Source: Saccopteryx bilineata (taxonomy: Eukaryota > Chordata > Mammalia > Chiroptera > Emballonuridae). Taken from it: a DNA stretch of 64,000 bases. The stretch is taken from assembly GCF_036850765.1 (NCBI RefSeq), contig NC_089491.1, positions 89,064,740 through 89,128,739 of the forward strand, written 5' to 3'. Position 1 is the first letter of the stretch; the number at the start of each line of letters is the position of its first letter. Positions 46,260-57,129 of this stretch are shown piece after piece. Made by a program: the position numbers and the translations under genes. Below the pieces are notes generated by a model. That model did not search any database. It saw nothing but the letters and a program-made list of their open reading frames with translations, and had not been told where the DNA came from.

Positions 46260-46860
46260 CCTGGTCGGTGCGCAGTTAGTGGGCGAGAATTTCTTCCTAG
46301 GCCCCGAGAGTGGGTGCCCGTGTTGCCCCACGGAGAGGGAGGGTCAGAGGCCTTTCTGTGGGCTGAGGGCAGAGTCTCTGGGCAGCCCCAGCGCCCTGGG
46401 AAAGCCACGCACTGGAGGGAGTGAGAACTAATTCCAATGGTGGAGATTTTCCGTGCTGGAGGGTATTTCACTCAGAGGGAACCACGGCCGGCCTCATATC
46501 CTGGTTTGCGCGCGCAGATAAGGAGTGAGCGATTCCTCCGAGTGCCTCGGCAGTGCGCGCCCATGTTATCGCACAGAGGGGCAGAGTCAGGGGCCTTTGT
46601 GTGGGCCAAAGCTAAATCTCGGGCCGCCCCAGCACCTTGCAAAAGCCACGCACGGGGACGGAGCAAGACTCAATTCCAACGCTGCACCTTTTCCCTGCGG
46701 TTGGGGGTTACACTCAGAGCGTGAGACTGCTGGCCGGATATCCTGGTTGCAGACAGTGAGTGAGAGTTTCCTCCAAGCGCCCCGGAAGTGGGCGCCCGCT
46801 TGTGTTACCGGACAGAGTGGCAGAGCCAGAGGTCTTTGAATGGGCGGAAAGCCCGCCTGA
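46260..46860 (+). repeat. ~240-bp tandem monomers in the L1-2 5' UTR
   Basis: Two and a half imperfect monomers start at 46260, 46500 and 46742, each with CCTGGT near its start. Each full unit repeats the order CCTGGT, 'gaatttcttcctaggccccg' (or variant), 'gcgcccgtgtt', 'cacagaggggcagag', 'aaagccacgcac' and 'cactcagag'. The third is cut at about 46860. Units are CpG-rich and 70-80% alike by eye. The arrangement resembles the promoter monomers of mouse L1. Confidence 0.8.
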
Positions 46861-47317
46861 ATATGCTAGCAGATCTGACTGACTGAGCCTTACCCAAAGC
46901 CCTGTGCTGAGTGGAAATAGAGTGGGGAGTTGCCAGCTCTTTGAGCCTCTTACTATCCAGGCAGAGGCAGCAGCAACCCCATAGCTGGATTATCAGGCTA
47001 CTAATTGAGGAAGGAAAGACTAGGAGAAAGGCTCCAGGAACACGGACTCTCTCACTGTCGGAGCCTATAAATGCTAATGAGCTTCGACTGTCAACGAGAC
47101 TAAAGCACACTACATGACATTGCCATAGAGAATTATCAGCTGCAAACCTCTACCTGAGCGTGCCAAAGGGGCAGAACCCGGGGTACAGAGTCACCGACCA
47201 GGAAGAGGGAGAGAAAAGAAAAAGCAAGAAGATAACCTCTCAAAATCAAGAATAATCTGCAGACTTATAACCTATCCCATTCTATTATATTTGTTCATTT
47301 GTTTCTCTTATCTTCAT

Positions 47318-47321
<4 letters not shown>

Positions 47322-47358
<37 letters not shown>

Positions 47359-47741
47359 CATTTTTTCTGAAGCTGGAAATGGGGAGAGACAGTCAGACAG
47401 ACTCCCGCATGCGCCCGACCGGGATCCACCCGGCACGCCCACCAGGGGCGACGCTCTGCCCACCAGGGGGCGATAATCTGCCCATCCTGGGCGTCGCCAT
47501 GTTGCGACCAGAGCCACTCTAGCGCCTGGGGCAGAGGCCACAGAGCCATCCCCAGCTCCCGGGCCATCTTTGCTCCAATGGAGCCTTGGCTGCGGGAGGG
47601 GAAGAGAGAGACAGAGAGGAAAGCACGGCGGAGGGGTGGAGAAGCAAATGGGCGCTTCTCCTGTGTGCCCTGGCCGGGAATCGAACCCGGGTCCTCCGCA
47701 CGCTAGGCCGACGCTCTACCGCTGAGCCAACCGGCCAGGGC
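47322..47741 (-). mobile_element. Young type A SINE inside the L1-2 5' UTR
   Basis: Near-consensus with a perfect 15-bp duplication, cttatcttcattctt, at 47307-47321 and 47742-47756. The very long T-run (about 38) also points to a recent insertion. Confidence 0.97.
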
Positions 47742-48640
47742 CTTATCTTCATTCTTGATACTTTTTTTTCCTCCTCCAATTTGGCCGATTAACTCTCTAC
47801 CGGTCTTACTCTCTCCTCTCCTTGAACTACACTACCCATAAGTGTTACATCTCCCATTATCTTTTCTCTTCTCTTCCTTTCTCTCTATGAGGGTTGCACT
47901 CTAAAACCCTTAACTCTCTCTCTCTCTCTCTCTCCTTTCTTTTTTCTTTTTTTAATGGTTCCCTCTTTTTTTCTCTCTCTCTCTTTCTTTTCTCCCTCTA
48001 TATTAGTTTCTTCCTTTCTCCTTTACATCTCCTCTCATTCAAACCTCAATAACAAACAAATTATCTTATCTGGGACTCAAACTTATGTTTGTGGCATTTT
48101 GGGGGGTTTTTACTTCACCTTTTTAACTCACTAGCAGTGCGCTCATCCCTGGCTCTCCATATTATCTAGTTCTTGTTCCACTAAATACAATAGTAATTTT
48201 TTAATTTGTCCCCCCATTTTTCCGTTTTCCTCTTATTCCTCTCATAACTCTTAGACAACCAACACCTAAAAGCAAATCATTTTATTCTTGACCCAAATTT
48301 TTTCCTTATTTGTTTTTTGTGGGTCCATACGCTCTTTTTTTTCTTTTTTCCTTTTTTTTTTTTTTTTGCCCCTTTATTATTTTTCCCCAATTCAGGCCCT
48401 CCATCACAGGCATTGTTTGTTATAATTCACAGTTCACCACAAGATTTTCTCAAGAAAGAGGGGAGAGGAGAGGAGAGGAAAAAAGGAGGGGGGGGAATAA
48501 TTTCCTTTTTTTTTAATTTTAATTTAATTTTATTTTTCTTTATTTCATTATTAATTTTTTTTAAAAAACAACTCTTTTCGATTTTTTATTTTTTTATTAT
48601 TTTTTTAACTTTTTATTCTTTATTAAATCTCATTAATACT
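47742..48640 (+). other. L1-2 pyrimidine-rich 3' segment of the 5' UTR
   Basis: About 900 bp of strongly T/C-biased sequence just upstream of ORF1, homologous to 57130-58027 in L1-3. At the place of the L1-3 acceptor AG, L1-2 reads attaatact, so the AG is absent. Confidence 0.75.
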
Positions 48641-48660
48641 ATCAACAAAACCACCCTCAG

Positions 48661-50009
48661 ATGCCATTAAGGAAGAGAAAATCGAATATCATGAATACAA
48701 AAGAAAGAGAGGTAACACAGCTAGATGAGGAAAAATCTATGGAGAAAAAATTTAATATATTGGAAACCTTGGAGCTAAATGACAGAGAATTCAAGATAGA
48801 AATCCTAAAAATCCTTTGAGATATACAAGAAAACACAGAAAGGCAATTGAGGGAGCTCAGAAAACAACTCAATGAACACAAAGAACATATGTCCAAGGAA
48901 ATTGAAACTATAAAAACAAACAGAGCCTGACCAGGTGGTGGTGCAGTGGATAGAGTGTCGGACTGGGATGCGGAAGGACCCAGGTTCGAGACCCCGAGGT
49001 CGCCAGCTTGAGCGCGGGCTCATCTGGCTTGAGCAAAGAGCTCACCAGCTTGGACCCAAGGTCGCTGGCTCCAGCAGGGGGTTACTCAGTCTGCTGAAGG
49101 CCCATGGTCAAGGCACATGTGAGAAAGCAATCAATAAACAACTAAGAAGTCGCAATGCACAACAAGGAACTGATGATTGATGCTTCTCATCTCTCTCCGT
49201 TCCTGTCTGTCTGTCCCTGTCTATCTCTGCCTCTGTAAAAAACAAAAAAGAAACAACAAAAAAAAACAACAAACAAACAGAGATGAAAAACTCAATTCAC
49301 GAGCTGAAAAACGAAGTAACAAGCTTAGCTAATAGAACTGGTCAGATAGAAAAGAGGATTAGTGAAATAGAAGACAAGCAACTTGAGGCACAACAGAGAG
49401 AAGAAGAAAAAGACTCAAAAATTTAAAAAAAATGAGATAGCCCTACAAGAATTATCTGACTCCATCAAAAAGAATAACATAAGAATAATAGGTATATCAG
49501 AGGGAGAAGAGAGAGAAAATGGAATGAAGAACATACTCAAACAAATAATAGATGAGAACTTCCCAAGCCTGTGGAAAGAACTAAAGCCTCAAGTTCAAGA
49601 AGCAAACAGAACTCCGAGTTTTCTTAACCCCAACAAACCTACTCCAAGGCATATCATAATGAAATTGACACAAACCAACAGCAAAGAAAAAATTCTCAAG
49701 GCAGCCAGGGAAAAGAAGAACACAACATATAAAGGAAGGCCTATTAGATTATCATCAGATTTCTCAGCAGAAACTCTACAAGCTAGAAGAGAGTGGACCC
49801 CAATATTTAAAGTCCTGAAAGAGAGGAACTTTCAGCCACGAATACTATACCCATCACAGCTATCCTTCAAATATGAAGGAGAAATAAAAACATTCACAGA
49901 TACAGAAAAGATGAGGGAATTTATCATCAGAAAACCCCCACTCCAGGAATTACTAAAGGGGGTTCTCCAATCAGATACAAAGAACAAAAAAAAACAGAGC
50001 CACAAGTAA
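48661..50009 (+). pseudogene. L1-2 ORF1, broken
   Basis: Starts like L1-1 and L1-3 ORF1 (MPLRKRKSNIM) but has an in-frame TGA at 48816-48818 where L1-3 has an Arg codon. A type B SINE is inserted at 48925-49270, and small changes disturb the run near 49420. The C-terminal part is still open and matches ORF1 from about codon 130 to the end. It cannot give full-length ORF1p. Confidence 0.93.
48925..49270 (+). mobile_element. Type B SINE inside L1-2 ORF1
   Basis: Full-length with an 11-bp duplication, aaacaaacaga, at 48914-48924 and 49271-49281. Near-consensus head. Confidence 0.95.
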
Positions 50010-50105
50010 AAGCTCCAAGAAGAACACAATAAAACCAAATTTAAACTGTGACAACAACAAAAAGAAAGAGGGGGAGAAGATGGAGATTAACAGTAGCAAA
50101 GGACG

Positions 50106-50345
50106 ATGGAGTGCAAAAGTACTCACAAAATAGTTCGCTACAATGAACAGGGTAGGGACCCTTTTCATTACTCAAAGGTAACCACCATTGAAAAAACCAC
50201 CACAGAAGCACATGAGATAAAAAAGATAGCAACAGAGGAAAGATGTATGGAATACAACCAAATAAAAACAAAAGATAGAAAAACGAAAGAGAAGGATCAA
50301 ACAAGACACAAAACTAACAGAAAGCAATCTATAAAATGGCAATAG
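50106..50345 (+). other. Inter-ORF small open frame of L1-2 (79 codons)
   Basis: Same position and length as the 80-codon frame in L1-1 and L1-3, ending KWQ-stop inside the ORF2 start. About two thirds of residues match L1-3 with no insertion or deletion. Function unknown. Confidence 0.4.
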
Positions 50346-53300
50346 GGAACTCACAAGTATCAATAATTACACTAAATGTAAACGGATTAAACTCACCAAT
50401 AAAAAGGCACAGAGTAGCAGAATGGATTAAAAAAGAAAATCCAACTGTATGCTGCCTACAGAAAACTCATCTAAGTAACAAGGATAAAAACAAATTCGAA
50501 CTGAAAGGCTGGAAAACAATACTCCAAGCAAATAACATCCAAAAAAAAGCAGGTGTAGCAATACTCATATCGGATAATGCTGACTACAAGACAGGAAAAG
50601 TACTCAGAGACAAAAATGGCCATTTCATAATGGCTAAGGGGACACTGAATCAAGAAGACATAACAATTCTTAATATATATGCACCAAACCAAGGAGCACC
50701 AAAATATATAAGACAGCTACTTATTGATCTTAAAACAAAAACTGACAAAAATACAATCATACTTGGAGACCTCAATACATCGCTGACGGCTCTAGATCGG
50801 TCATCCAAACAGAGAATCAACAAAGACATAGTGGCCTTAAACAAAACACTAGAGCACCTGGATATGATAGACATCTACAGGACATTTCATCCCAAAGTGA
50901 CTGAGTATACATTTTTCTCCAGTGTACATGGATCATTCTCAAGAATTGACCATATGTTGGGCCACAAAAACAACATCAGCAAATTCAGAAAAATTGAAGT
51001 TGTACCAAACATATTTTCTGATCATAAAGCCTTGAAACTAGAATTCAACTGCAAAAAAGAAGAAAAAAATCCCACAAAAATGTGGAAACTAAACAACATA
51101 CTTTTAAAAAATGAATGGGTCAAAGAAAAAATAAGTGCAGAGATCAAAAGATATATACAGACTAATGAAAATGACAATATGACATATCAGAATCTATGGG
51201 ATGCAGCAAAAGCAGTGATAAGAGGGAAGTTCATATCGCTTCAGGCATATATGAACAAACAAGAGAGAGCCCAAGTGAACCACTTAACTTCCCACCTTAA
51301 GGAACTAGAAAAAGAAGAACAAAGACAACCCAAAACCAGCCGAAGAAAGGAGATAATAAAAATCAGAGCAGAAATAAATGAATTAGAGAACAGAAAAACT
51401 ATAGAAAAAATTAATAGAACAAGGAGCTGGTTCTTTGAAAAGATCAACAAAATTGACAAACCCTTGGCAAGACTTACCAAGGAAAAAAGAGAAAGAACTC
51501 ATATAAACAAAATCCAAAATGAAAGAGGAGAAATCACCACGGACACCGTAGATATACAAAGAATTATTGTAGAATACTATGAAAAACTTTATGCCACTAA
51601 ATTCAACAACCTAGAAGAAATGGATAAATTCCTAGAACAATACAACCTTCCTAGACTGAGTCAAGAAGAAGCAGAAAGCCTAAACAGACCTATTAGTAGA
51701 GAAGAAATAGAAAAAACCATTAAAAACCTCCCCAAAAATAAAAGTCCAGGCCCTGACGGCTATACCAGCGAATTTTATCAAACATTCAAAGAAGACTTGG
51801 TTCCTATTCTACTCAAAGTCTTCCAAAAAATTGAAGAAGAAGCAATACTTCCAAACACATTTTATGAGGCCAACATAACCCTCATACCAAAACCAGGCAA
51901 GGATGGCACAAAAAAAGAAAACTACAGACCAATATCTCTAATGAATACAGATGCTAAAATACTAAACAAAATACTAGCAAATCGAATACAACAACATATT
52001 AAAAAAATAATACATCATGATCAAGTGGGATTCATTCCAGAATCTCAAGGATGGTTCAACATACGTAAAACGGTTAACATAATACACCATATCAACAAAA
52101 CAAAAAACAAAAACCACATGATCTTATTAATAGACGCAGAAAAGGCTTTCGATAAAATACAACACAATTTTATGTTTAAGACTCCCAACAAAATGGGTAT
52201 AGAAGGAAAATATCTCAACATGATAAAGGCCATATATGATAAACCATCAGCTAACATCATATTAAATGGCACTAAACTGAAGGCTTTCCCCCTTAAATCA
52301 GGAACAAGACAGGGTTGTCCACTCTCTCCACTCTTATTTAATGTGGCACTAGAGGTTCTAGCCAGAGCAATCAGACAAGACAAAGAAATAAAAGGCATCC
52401 ATATCGGAAAAGAAGAAGTAAAGGTATCACTTTTTGCAGATGATATGATCCTATACATCAAAAACCCCAAAGAATCCACAAAAAGACTACTAGAAACAAT
52501 AAGCCAATACAGTAAGGTCGCAGGATACAAAATTAACATACAGAAGTCAATAGCCTTTCTATATGCAAACAATGAAACAACTGAGAAGGAACTCAAAAGA
52601 ATAATCCCCTTCACGATTGCAACAAAAAAAATAAAATACTTAGGAATAAACATAACAAAAAATGTAAAGGACTTATATAATGAAAACTATAAACCATTGT
52701 TAAGGGAAATCGAAAAAGATATAATGAGATGGAAGAACATACCTTGTTCTTGGCTAGGAAGAATAAATATAATCAAGATGGCTATATTACCCAAAGCAAT
52801 ATACAAATTTAATGCAATTCCCATCAAAATTCCAATGACATTTTTTAAAGAAATAGAGCAAAAAATCATCAGATTTATATGGAACTATAAAAAACCCCGA
52901 ATAGCCAAAGCAATCCTAAAGAAAAAGAATGAAGCTGGGGGCATTACAATACCTGACTTCAAACTATATTATAGGGCCACGACAATCAAAACAGCATGGT
53001 ATTGGCAGAAAAATAGACACTCAGACCAATGGAACAGAATAGAAAGTCCAGAAATAAAACCACATATATATAGTCAAATAATTTTTGATAAAGGGGCCAA
53101 CAACACACAATGGAGAAAAGAAAGCCTCTTCAATAAATGGTGCTGGGAAAACTGGAAAGCCACATGCAAAAGAATGAAACTGGACTACAGTCTCTCCTCC
53201 TGTACAAAAATTAACTCAAAATGGATCAAAGATCTAAACATAAGACCTGAAACAATTAAGTACATAGAAGAAGACATAGGTACTCAACTCAGGGATCTGG

Positions 53301-54163
53301 GTTTTAAGGAGCATTTTATGAATTTGACTCCAATGGCAAGAGAAGTGAAGGCAAAAATTAATGAATGGGACTACATCAGACTAAGAAGTTTTTGCTCAGC
53401 AAGAGAAACTGATAACAAAATAAACAGAAAGCCAACTAAATGGGAGATGATTTTTTCAAACAACAGCTCAGATAAGGGCCTAATATCCAAAATATACAAA
53501 GAACTCATAAAACTCAACAACAAACAAACAAACAATCCAATAAAAAAATGGGAAGAGGATATGAACAGACACTTCTCCCAGGAAGAGATACAAATGGCCA
53601 ACAGATATATGAAAAGATGCTCATCTTCTTTAGCTATTAGAGAAATGCAAATCAAAATGGCAATGAGATACCACCTCACACCTGTTCGATTAGCTGTTAT
53701 TAGCAAGTCAGGTAATAGCAAATGTTGGAGAGGCTGTGGAGAAAAAGGAACCCTCATCCACTGTTGGTGGGAATGTAAAGTAGTACAACCATTATGGAAG
53801 AAAGTATGGTGGTTCCTCAAAAAACTGAAAATAGAACTATCTTATGACCCAGCAATCCCTCTACTGGGTATATATCCCCAAAACTCAGAAACATTGATAC
53901 GTAAAGACACATGCAGCCCCATGTTTATTGCAGCATTGTTCACAGTGGCCAGGACATGGAAACAACCAAAAAGCCCACCAATAGATGACTGGATTAAGAA
54001 GATGTGGCACATATACACTATGGAATACTACTCAGCCATAAGAAATGATGACATCAGAACATTTACAGCAAAATGGTGGGCTCTTGATAACATGATACGA
54101 AGCGAAATAAGTAAATCAGAAAAAAACAGGAACTGTATTATTCCATACGTAGGTGGGACATAA
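50336..54163 (+). CDS. L1 ORF2p, full length 1275 aa, endonuclease Glu43 changed to Lys
   Basis: Uninterrupted 1275-codon ORF2, the same length as human ORF2p, which nicks target DNA and reverse-transcribes L1 RNA. Endonuclease domain about residues 1-240: Asn14, Asp145 (GDLN), Asp205 (RIDH) and SDH at 228-230 are present, but the catalytic Glu43 (CLQETH in L1-3) is Lys here (CLQKTH). Reverse transcriptase about 500-770, with the active-site FADD at 700-703. Cys-rich segment from Cys1130 ([18 protein letters not shown]). So the protein is predicted to be nicking-deficient but may keep polymerase activity. Start chosen by homology to human and L1-3; it overlaps the end of the inter-ORF frame. 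Whether it is expressed is unknown. Confidence 0.96.
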   Translation: MAIGNSQVSIITLNVNGLNSPIKRHRVAEWIKKENPTVCCLQKTHLSNKDKNKFELKGWKTILQANNIQKKAGVAILISDNADYKTGKVLRDKNGHFIMAKGTLNQEDITILNIYAPNQGAPKYIRQLLIDLKTKTDKNTIILGDLNTSLTALDRSSKQRINKDIVALNKTLEHLDMIDIYRTFHPKVTEYTFFSSVHGSFSRIDHMLGHKNNISKFRKIEVVPNIFSDHKALKLEFNCKKEEKNPTKMWKLNNILLKNEWVKEKISAEIKRYIQTNENDNMTYQNLWDAAKAVIRGKFISLQAYMNKQERAQVNHLTSHLKELEKEEQRQPKTSRRKEIIKIRAEINELENRKTIEKINRTRSWFFEKINKIDKPLARLTKEKRERTHINKIQNERGEITTDTVDIQRIIVEYYEKLYATKFNNLEEMDKFLEQYNLPRLSQEEAESLNRPISREEIEKTIKNLPKNKSPGPDGYTSEFYQTFKEDLVPILLKVFQKIEEEAILPNTFYEANITLIPKPGKDGTKKENYRPISLMNTDAKILNKILANRIQQHIKKIIHHDQVGFIPESQGWFNIRKTVNIIHHINKTKNKNHMILLIDAEKAFDKIQHNFMFKTPNKMGIEGKYLNMIKAIYDKPSANIILNGTKLKAFPLKSGTRQGCPLSPLLFNVALEVLARAIRQDKEIKGIHIGKEEVKVSLFADDMILYIKNPKESTKRLLETISQYSKVAGYKINIQKSIAFLYANNETTEKELKRIIPFTIATKKIKYLGINITKNVKDLYNENYKPLLREIEKDIMRWKNIPCSWLGRINIIKMAILPKAIYKFNAIPIKIPMTFFKEIEQKIIRFIWNYKKPRIAKAILKKKNEAGGITIPDFKLYYRATTIKTAWYWQKNRHSDQWNRIESPEIKPHIYSQIIFDKGANNTQWRKESLFNKWCWENWKATCKRMKLDYSLSSCTKINSKWIKDLNIRPETIKYIEEDIGTQLRDLGFKEHFMNLTPMAREVKAKINEWDYIRLRSFCSARETDNKINRKPTKWEMIFSNNSSDKGLISKIYKELIKLNNKQTNNPIKKWEEDMNRHFSQEEIQMANRYMKRCSSSLAIREMQIKMAMRYHLTPVRLAVISKSGNSKCWRGCGEKGTLIHCWWECKVVQPLWKKVWWFLKKLKIELSYDPAIPLLGIYPQNSETLIRKDTCSPMFIAALFTVARTWKQPKSPPIDDWIKKMWHIYTMEYYSAIRNDDIRTFTAKWWALDNMIRSEISKSEKNRNCIIPYVGGT

Positions 54164-54203
54164 TAGTGAAACTGAGAGACATTAATAAGAGTGTGGTGGT
54201 TAC

Positions 54204-54247
54204 GGGGGGGAGGGGGGAATGGGAGAGGGATAGGGGGTGGGGAGGGG
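54204..54247 (+). other. G-rich tract in the L1-2 3' UTR
   Basis: Several runs of 3-7 G (ggggggg, gggggg, ggg, ggg, ggggg, gggg) within 44 bp can form a G-quadruplex. A similar tract is in L1-3 at 63244-63307. Confidence 0.75.
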
Positions 54248-54384
54248 CACAAAGAAAACAAGATAGAAGGTGACAGAGGACAATCTGACTTTGGGTGATG
54301 GGTATGCAACATAATTGAACGACAAAATAACCTGGACTTGTTATCTTTGAATATATGTATCCTGATTTATTGATGTCACCCCAT

Positions 54385-54428
54385 TAAAAAAATAAAATTA
54401 TTAAAAAAAATAATAAATAAAAAAAAAA
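54385..54428 (+). terminator. L1-2 polyadenylation signal and A-rich tail
   Basis: AATAAA at 54391-54396 is followed by A-rich sequence up to the target duplication. Confidence 0.85.
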
Positions 54429-54447
54429 AAGAAAGAACTATTCATAA

Positions 54448-55150
54448 CTGTTGGGCAGATAAAATGTATTATGCTCACTTTGTTAAAGATAACACGAGGA
54501 GGCCGTAGCCCAGGTGATATTAATGTGTGTTGGGGGCAGGCAGGATCGTTGTAGCCTGGGGCTTGGTTTTGGGATTAAGCCTTTCCTACCCTTTTTGATG
54601 TGGGGTGGTACAATCCAATCATGCCTCAGAAAGTGACTTTGTATTAGAGACTTCCCTATTTTGTATATTGGATTAAGGGTTTGGATTTCTACACTATAAA
54701 ATGGGGACGGAGCGGGAGTTTGCGCTCTTGGTTCCTGAGATTATCACTAGAGGAGAGAGCAGAGCAGAGAGCAGAAAGAGGCCATGTGGCCAGGAGAAGC
54801 AGCCAAGATGGCAGAGTGCTGAGTGAGATGCCAGTTTGTGTAGAGTTTGTATCTGGGATAAGGAAGGAGATGGGGAACTGAGGAGAATAAGGCTGGTGAG
54901 CTAGAAACCTTTGATTCTAGGAAACTCGGATAAGTCAGTGGCTTTGTGAGCACTGAATGTGAGTGGGTTTTGGAGCCCAGTGTGTGTTTTTACTTGCCCA
55001 CCGGGTGCAAGCTAGAATTAAAAATAATGGCCCACCAGTTCTTGGCTTCATTGTTTCTTTACCGACTGTCCGAATCCAATGCGAACCTGCACTGGCCAGG
55101 CTGCTCTGATGGTGGCCCTGGCCATGGATACTGGCTTTACACTAATCAAA
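54448..55150 (+). other. Possible solo LTR (tentative)
   Basis: The region starts TGTTGGGCAGAT, has a TATA-like box (ctataaaatgggg near 54692) and a polyadenylation-like attaaaaataat near 55018. That layout is LTR-like. No CA end with matching target duplication was found and no retroviral coding is present. It could be non-LTR intergenic sequence. Confidence 0.35.
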
Positions 55151-55270
55151 CTGAAAAATCTCATTTTCTGTGTTACCATTTTCAACAGATAAGCTCACCC
55201 TATTAGAGGAAACCCAGACAGACATGAAGGTGGAAATAACTGATACAATTCATAAGCTCAACCTGAATTT

Positions 55271-55636
55271 TTTTTTTTTTTGTATTTTTCTGGAGTTGGA
55301 AATGGGGAGGCAATCAGACAGACTCCTGCATGCACCCAACCTGGATCCACCCAGCTCTCCCACCAGGGGGCGATGCTCTGCCCATCTGAGGCATTGCTCT
55401 GTTGCAACCAGAGCCATCCTCACGCCTGAGGCAGAGGCCAGAGAGCCATCCTCAGCGTCCGGCCAACTTTTTGCTCCAATGGAGCCTAGGCTGTGGGAGG
55501 GGAAGAGAGAGACAGAGAGGAGGGGGAGGGGTGGAGAAGCAGATGGGCGCTTCTCCTGTGTACCCTGGCCGGGAATTGAACCCGGGACTCCTGCACGCCA
55601 GGCTGACGTTCTACCACTGAACTAACCAGCCAGGGC
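55271..55636 (-). mobile_element. tRNA-derived SINE, type A
   Basis: Minus copy with a 16-bp target duplication, agctcaacctgaattt, at 55255-55270 and 55637-55652. Confidence 0.95.
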
Positions 55637-55691
55637 AGCTCAACCTGAATTTTATCAAAGGAAACTAGTTCATTTTTTAAAAGCCTCTTTC

Positions 55692-55735
55692 GAGTGACGT
55701 CACGGAAATGGCGCCGTGAGAAGCGCGTCCGACAG
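55692..55735 (+). promoter_or_regulatory. L1-3 5' tip with CRE and YY1-like core
   Basis: TGACGTCA at 55695-55702, then AAATGGCGCC at about 55706. Identical at the tip of L1-1. Confidence 0.6.
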
Positions 55736-55956
55736 CTCTCCCCTAAATCACAACAAATTTATCAACTAGAAACAGAAAAATTTATCCTCGGAGCATTCCG
55801 GAGTTCCACACAAACTGAAAGCAAAAGGACTGTTATCACTTGAATCTGAGAGACGAGGGTGTGGAGGAAGCTACCGCCGCAACGCTCATTCAAGCCGCCA
55901 GGAAGTGCGCCTGCGGTGAGTCAGCCCATATACTTGGGAACCGCAAGCCGCCGCGA

Positions 55957-56036
55957 GCGGCCGCGAACCCCCGCGAACCGCCACCGCGAGCTGCCGCGAG
56001 CCCCCGCGAACCGCCACCGCGAGCGGCCGCGCCCGG
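55957..56036 (+). repeat. 33-bp GC-rich tandem repeat in the L1-3 5' UTR
   Basis: Units at 55957-55989 and 55990-56022 differ at two positions; a third partial unit starts at 56023. Very CpG-rich (CCGCGA core). Confidence 0.9.
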
Positions 56037-57129
56037 TCCGGTTGAGCACTGCTGACGTTCCCAGCGGCCCGCACACTGCGAGTGGGGGTCGCCGGGCACC
56101 GGTGCCCGGAGCGCCCCATTCGCGCGCGTGCCTTGGGCATTCCACACGCCCAGGGCGCCCTACTGGCCCGCATACCCAGGGGGCTCCATTATCCTGCGCC
56201 TGGTGCGGTCCAGCCGCCAGCGGCGGGGCGAGCGAGAGAGGCTTGGGAGATTCTCTCCGTGGGCGGGGCACCTCACCCAGCCATTCAAGCTAACAATCAA
56301 GTGTTGGGGGAGGGGCGCGCGCAGGCAGCCTAAAATACCTTCGGAAACACAGCTGCGACCCAATCACTGAAATTAGCTTAACCCATAAAATCTGCGCACC
56401 CTCGGTTCTAATTGATAAGATCTCTCTCAGTTCAGCGATCCAAGACAAGAGGCGTGATATTTTTTAGTGCCTCTCGCTAAAGGGGCGGGGGCAACTTCTG
56501 ATTGATAGAGCCTCCATATTCAGGGATAAACGCTAACAAGAAGGACTTGGCAGATAATAAGGTCTATACTACACTAGTCGTAAGCAGAGACTAGTGCCTC
56601 TTCTTCCCTGCAAAAACAGGCTACAAAGTGTGGAAAGCCTGGGTTGAGAGGTCCAACTAAATGATAGGCGCTGAACAGTCACCTTGACAACAATTGACTC
56701 CCACCCCCGCCTGATTACACTGGAGGCCCTGACTCTCAGAGCCTTTCCCAAAGCCTTGCACTGAGTGGGGATAGAGTGGGGATTTCCCAGCTCTTTGAGC
56801 CTCTTACTCCCCAGGCAGAAGCAGTTGCAGCCTTATAGCTGGATCACCAGGCTGCTAATTCAGAAAGGGGGGACTAGGAGAGAGAATCCAGGAAAGCAAA
56901 CTCTCTCATCGTTGGACCCTGCAAACGCCAACAAGCCTTTACTTCCAGCAAGACTAAAGCCAATTATATGACATTGCCATAGAATCCCATCAACTGCAAA
57001 TCCCTACCTAAGAGTGACACAGGGGCAGAGCCTGGGGTACAGAGTCACCGAATAGGAAGAGGGAGAGAAAACAAAAAGGAAGAAGTTAACCTCTCAAAAT
57101 CAAGAAAAACCCACAGACTTTACAACTTG

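Larger units (their letters stand above)
45819..54428 (+). mobile_element. Full-length LINE-1 copy L1-2 (8.6 kb with two SINE insertions)
   Basis: Bounded by a perfect 15-bp target duplication, aagaaagaactattc, at 45804-45818 and 54429-54443. Order: CRE/YY1-like tip, monomer-bearing 5' UTR, pyrimidine-rich segment, broken ORF1, inter-ORF spacer, intact ORF2, G-rich 3' UTR, AATAAA and A-rich tail. Without the SINEs it is about 7.8 kb, the same as L1-3. It is older than L1-1 and L1-3: ORF1 is decayed and the two SINEs arrived later. Its 5' UTR belongs to a different subfamily. Confidence 0.97.

Noticed and set aside
52045..52653. Long antisense open frame (202 codons) across L1-2 ORF2
   Set aside because: It is a reverse-strand shadow of the ORF2 coding frame; similar shadows occur opposite L1-3.
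55191..55290. Coding-looking stretch (DKLTLLEETQTDMKVEITD) after an AG, near the SINE at 55271
   Set aside because: Only about 32 codons, no donor that fits, no known homology; kept as chance.
55886..56271. Several overlapping frames in both strands of the GC-rich L1-3 5' UTR, including antisense ones recalling human L1 ORF0
   Set aside because: GC-rich DNA has few stops, all six frames are open here, and L1-2 does not preserve any of them.
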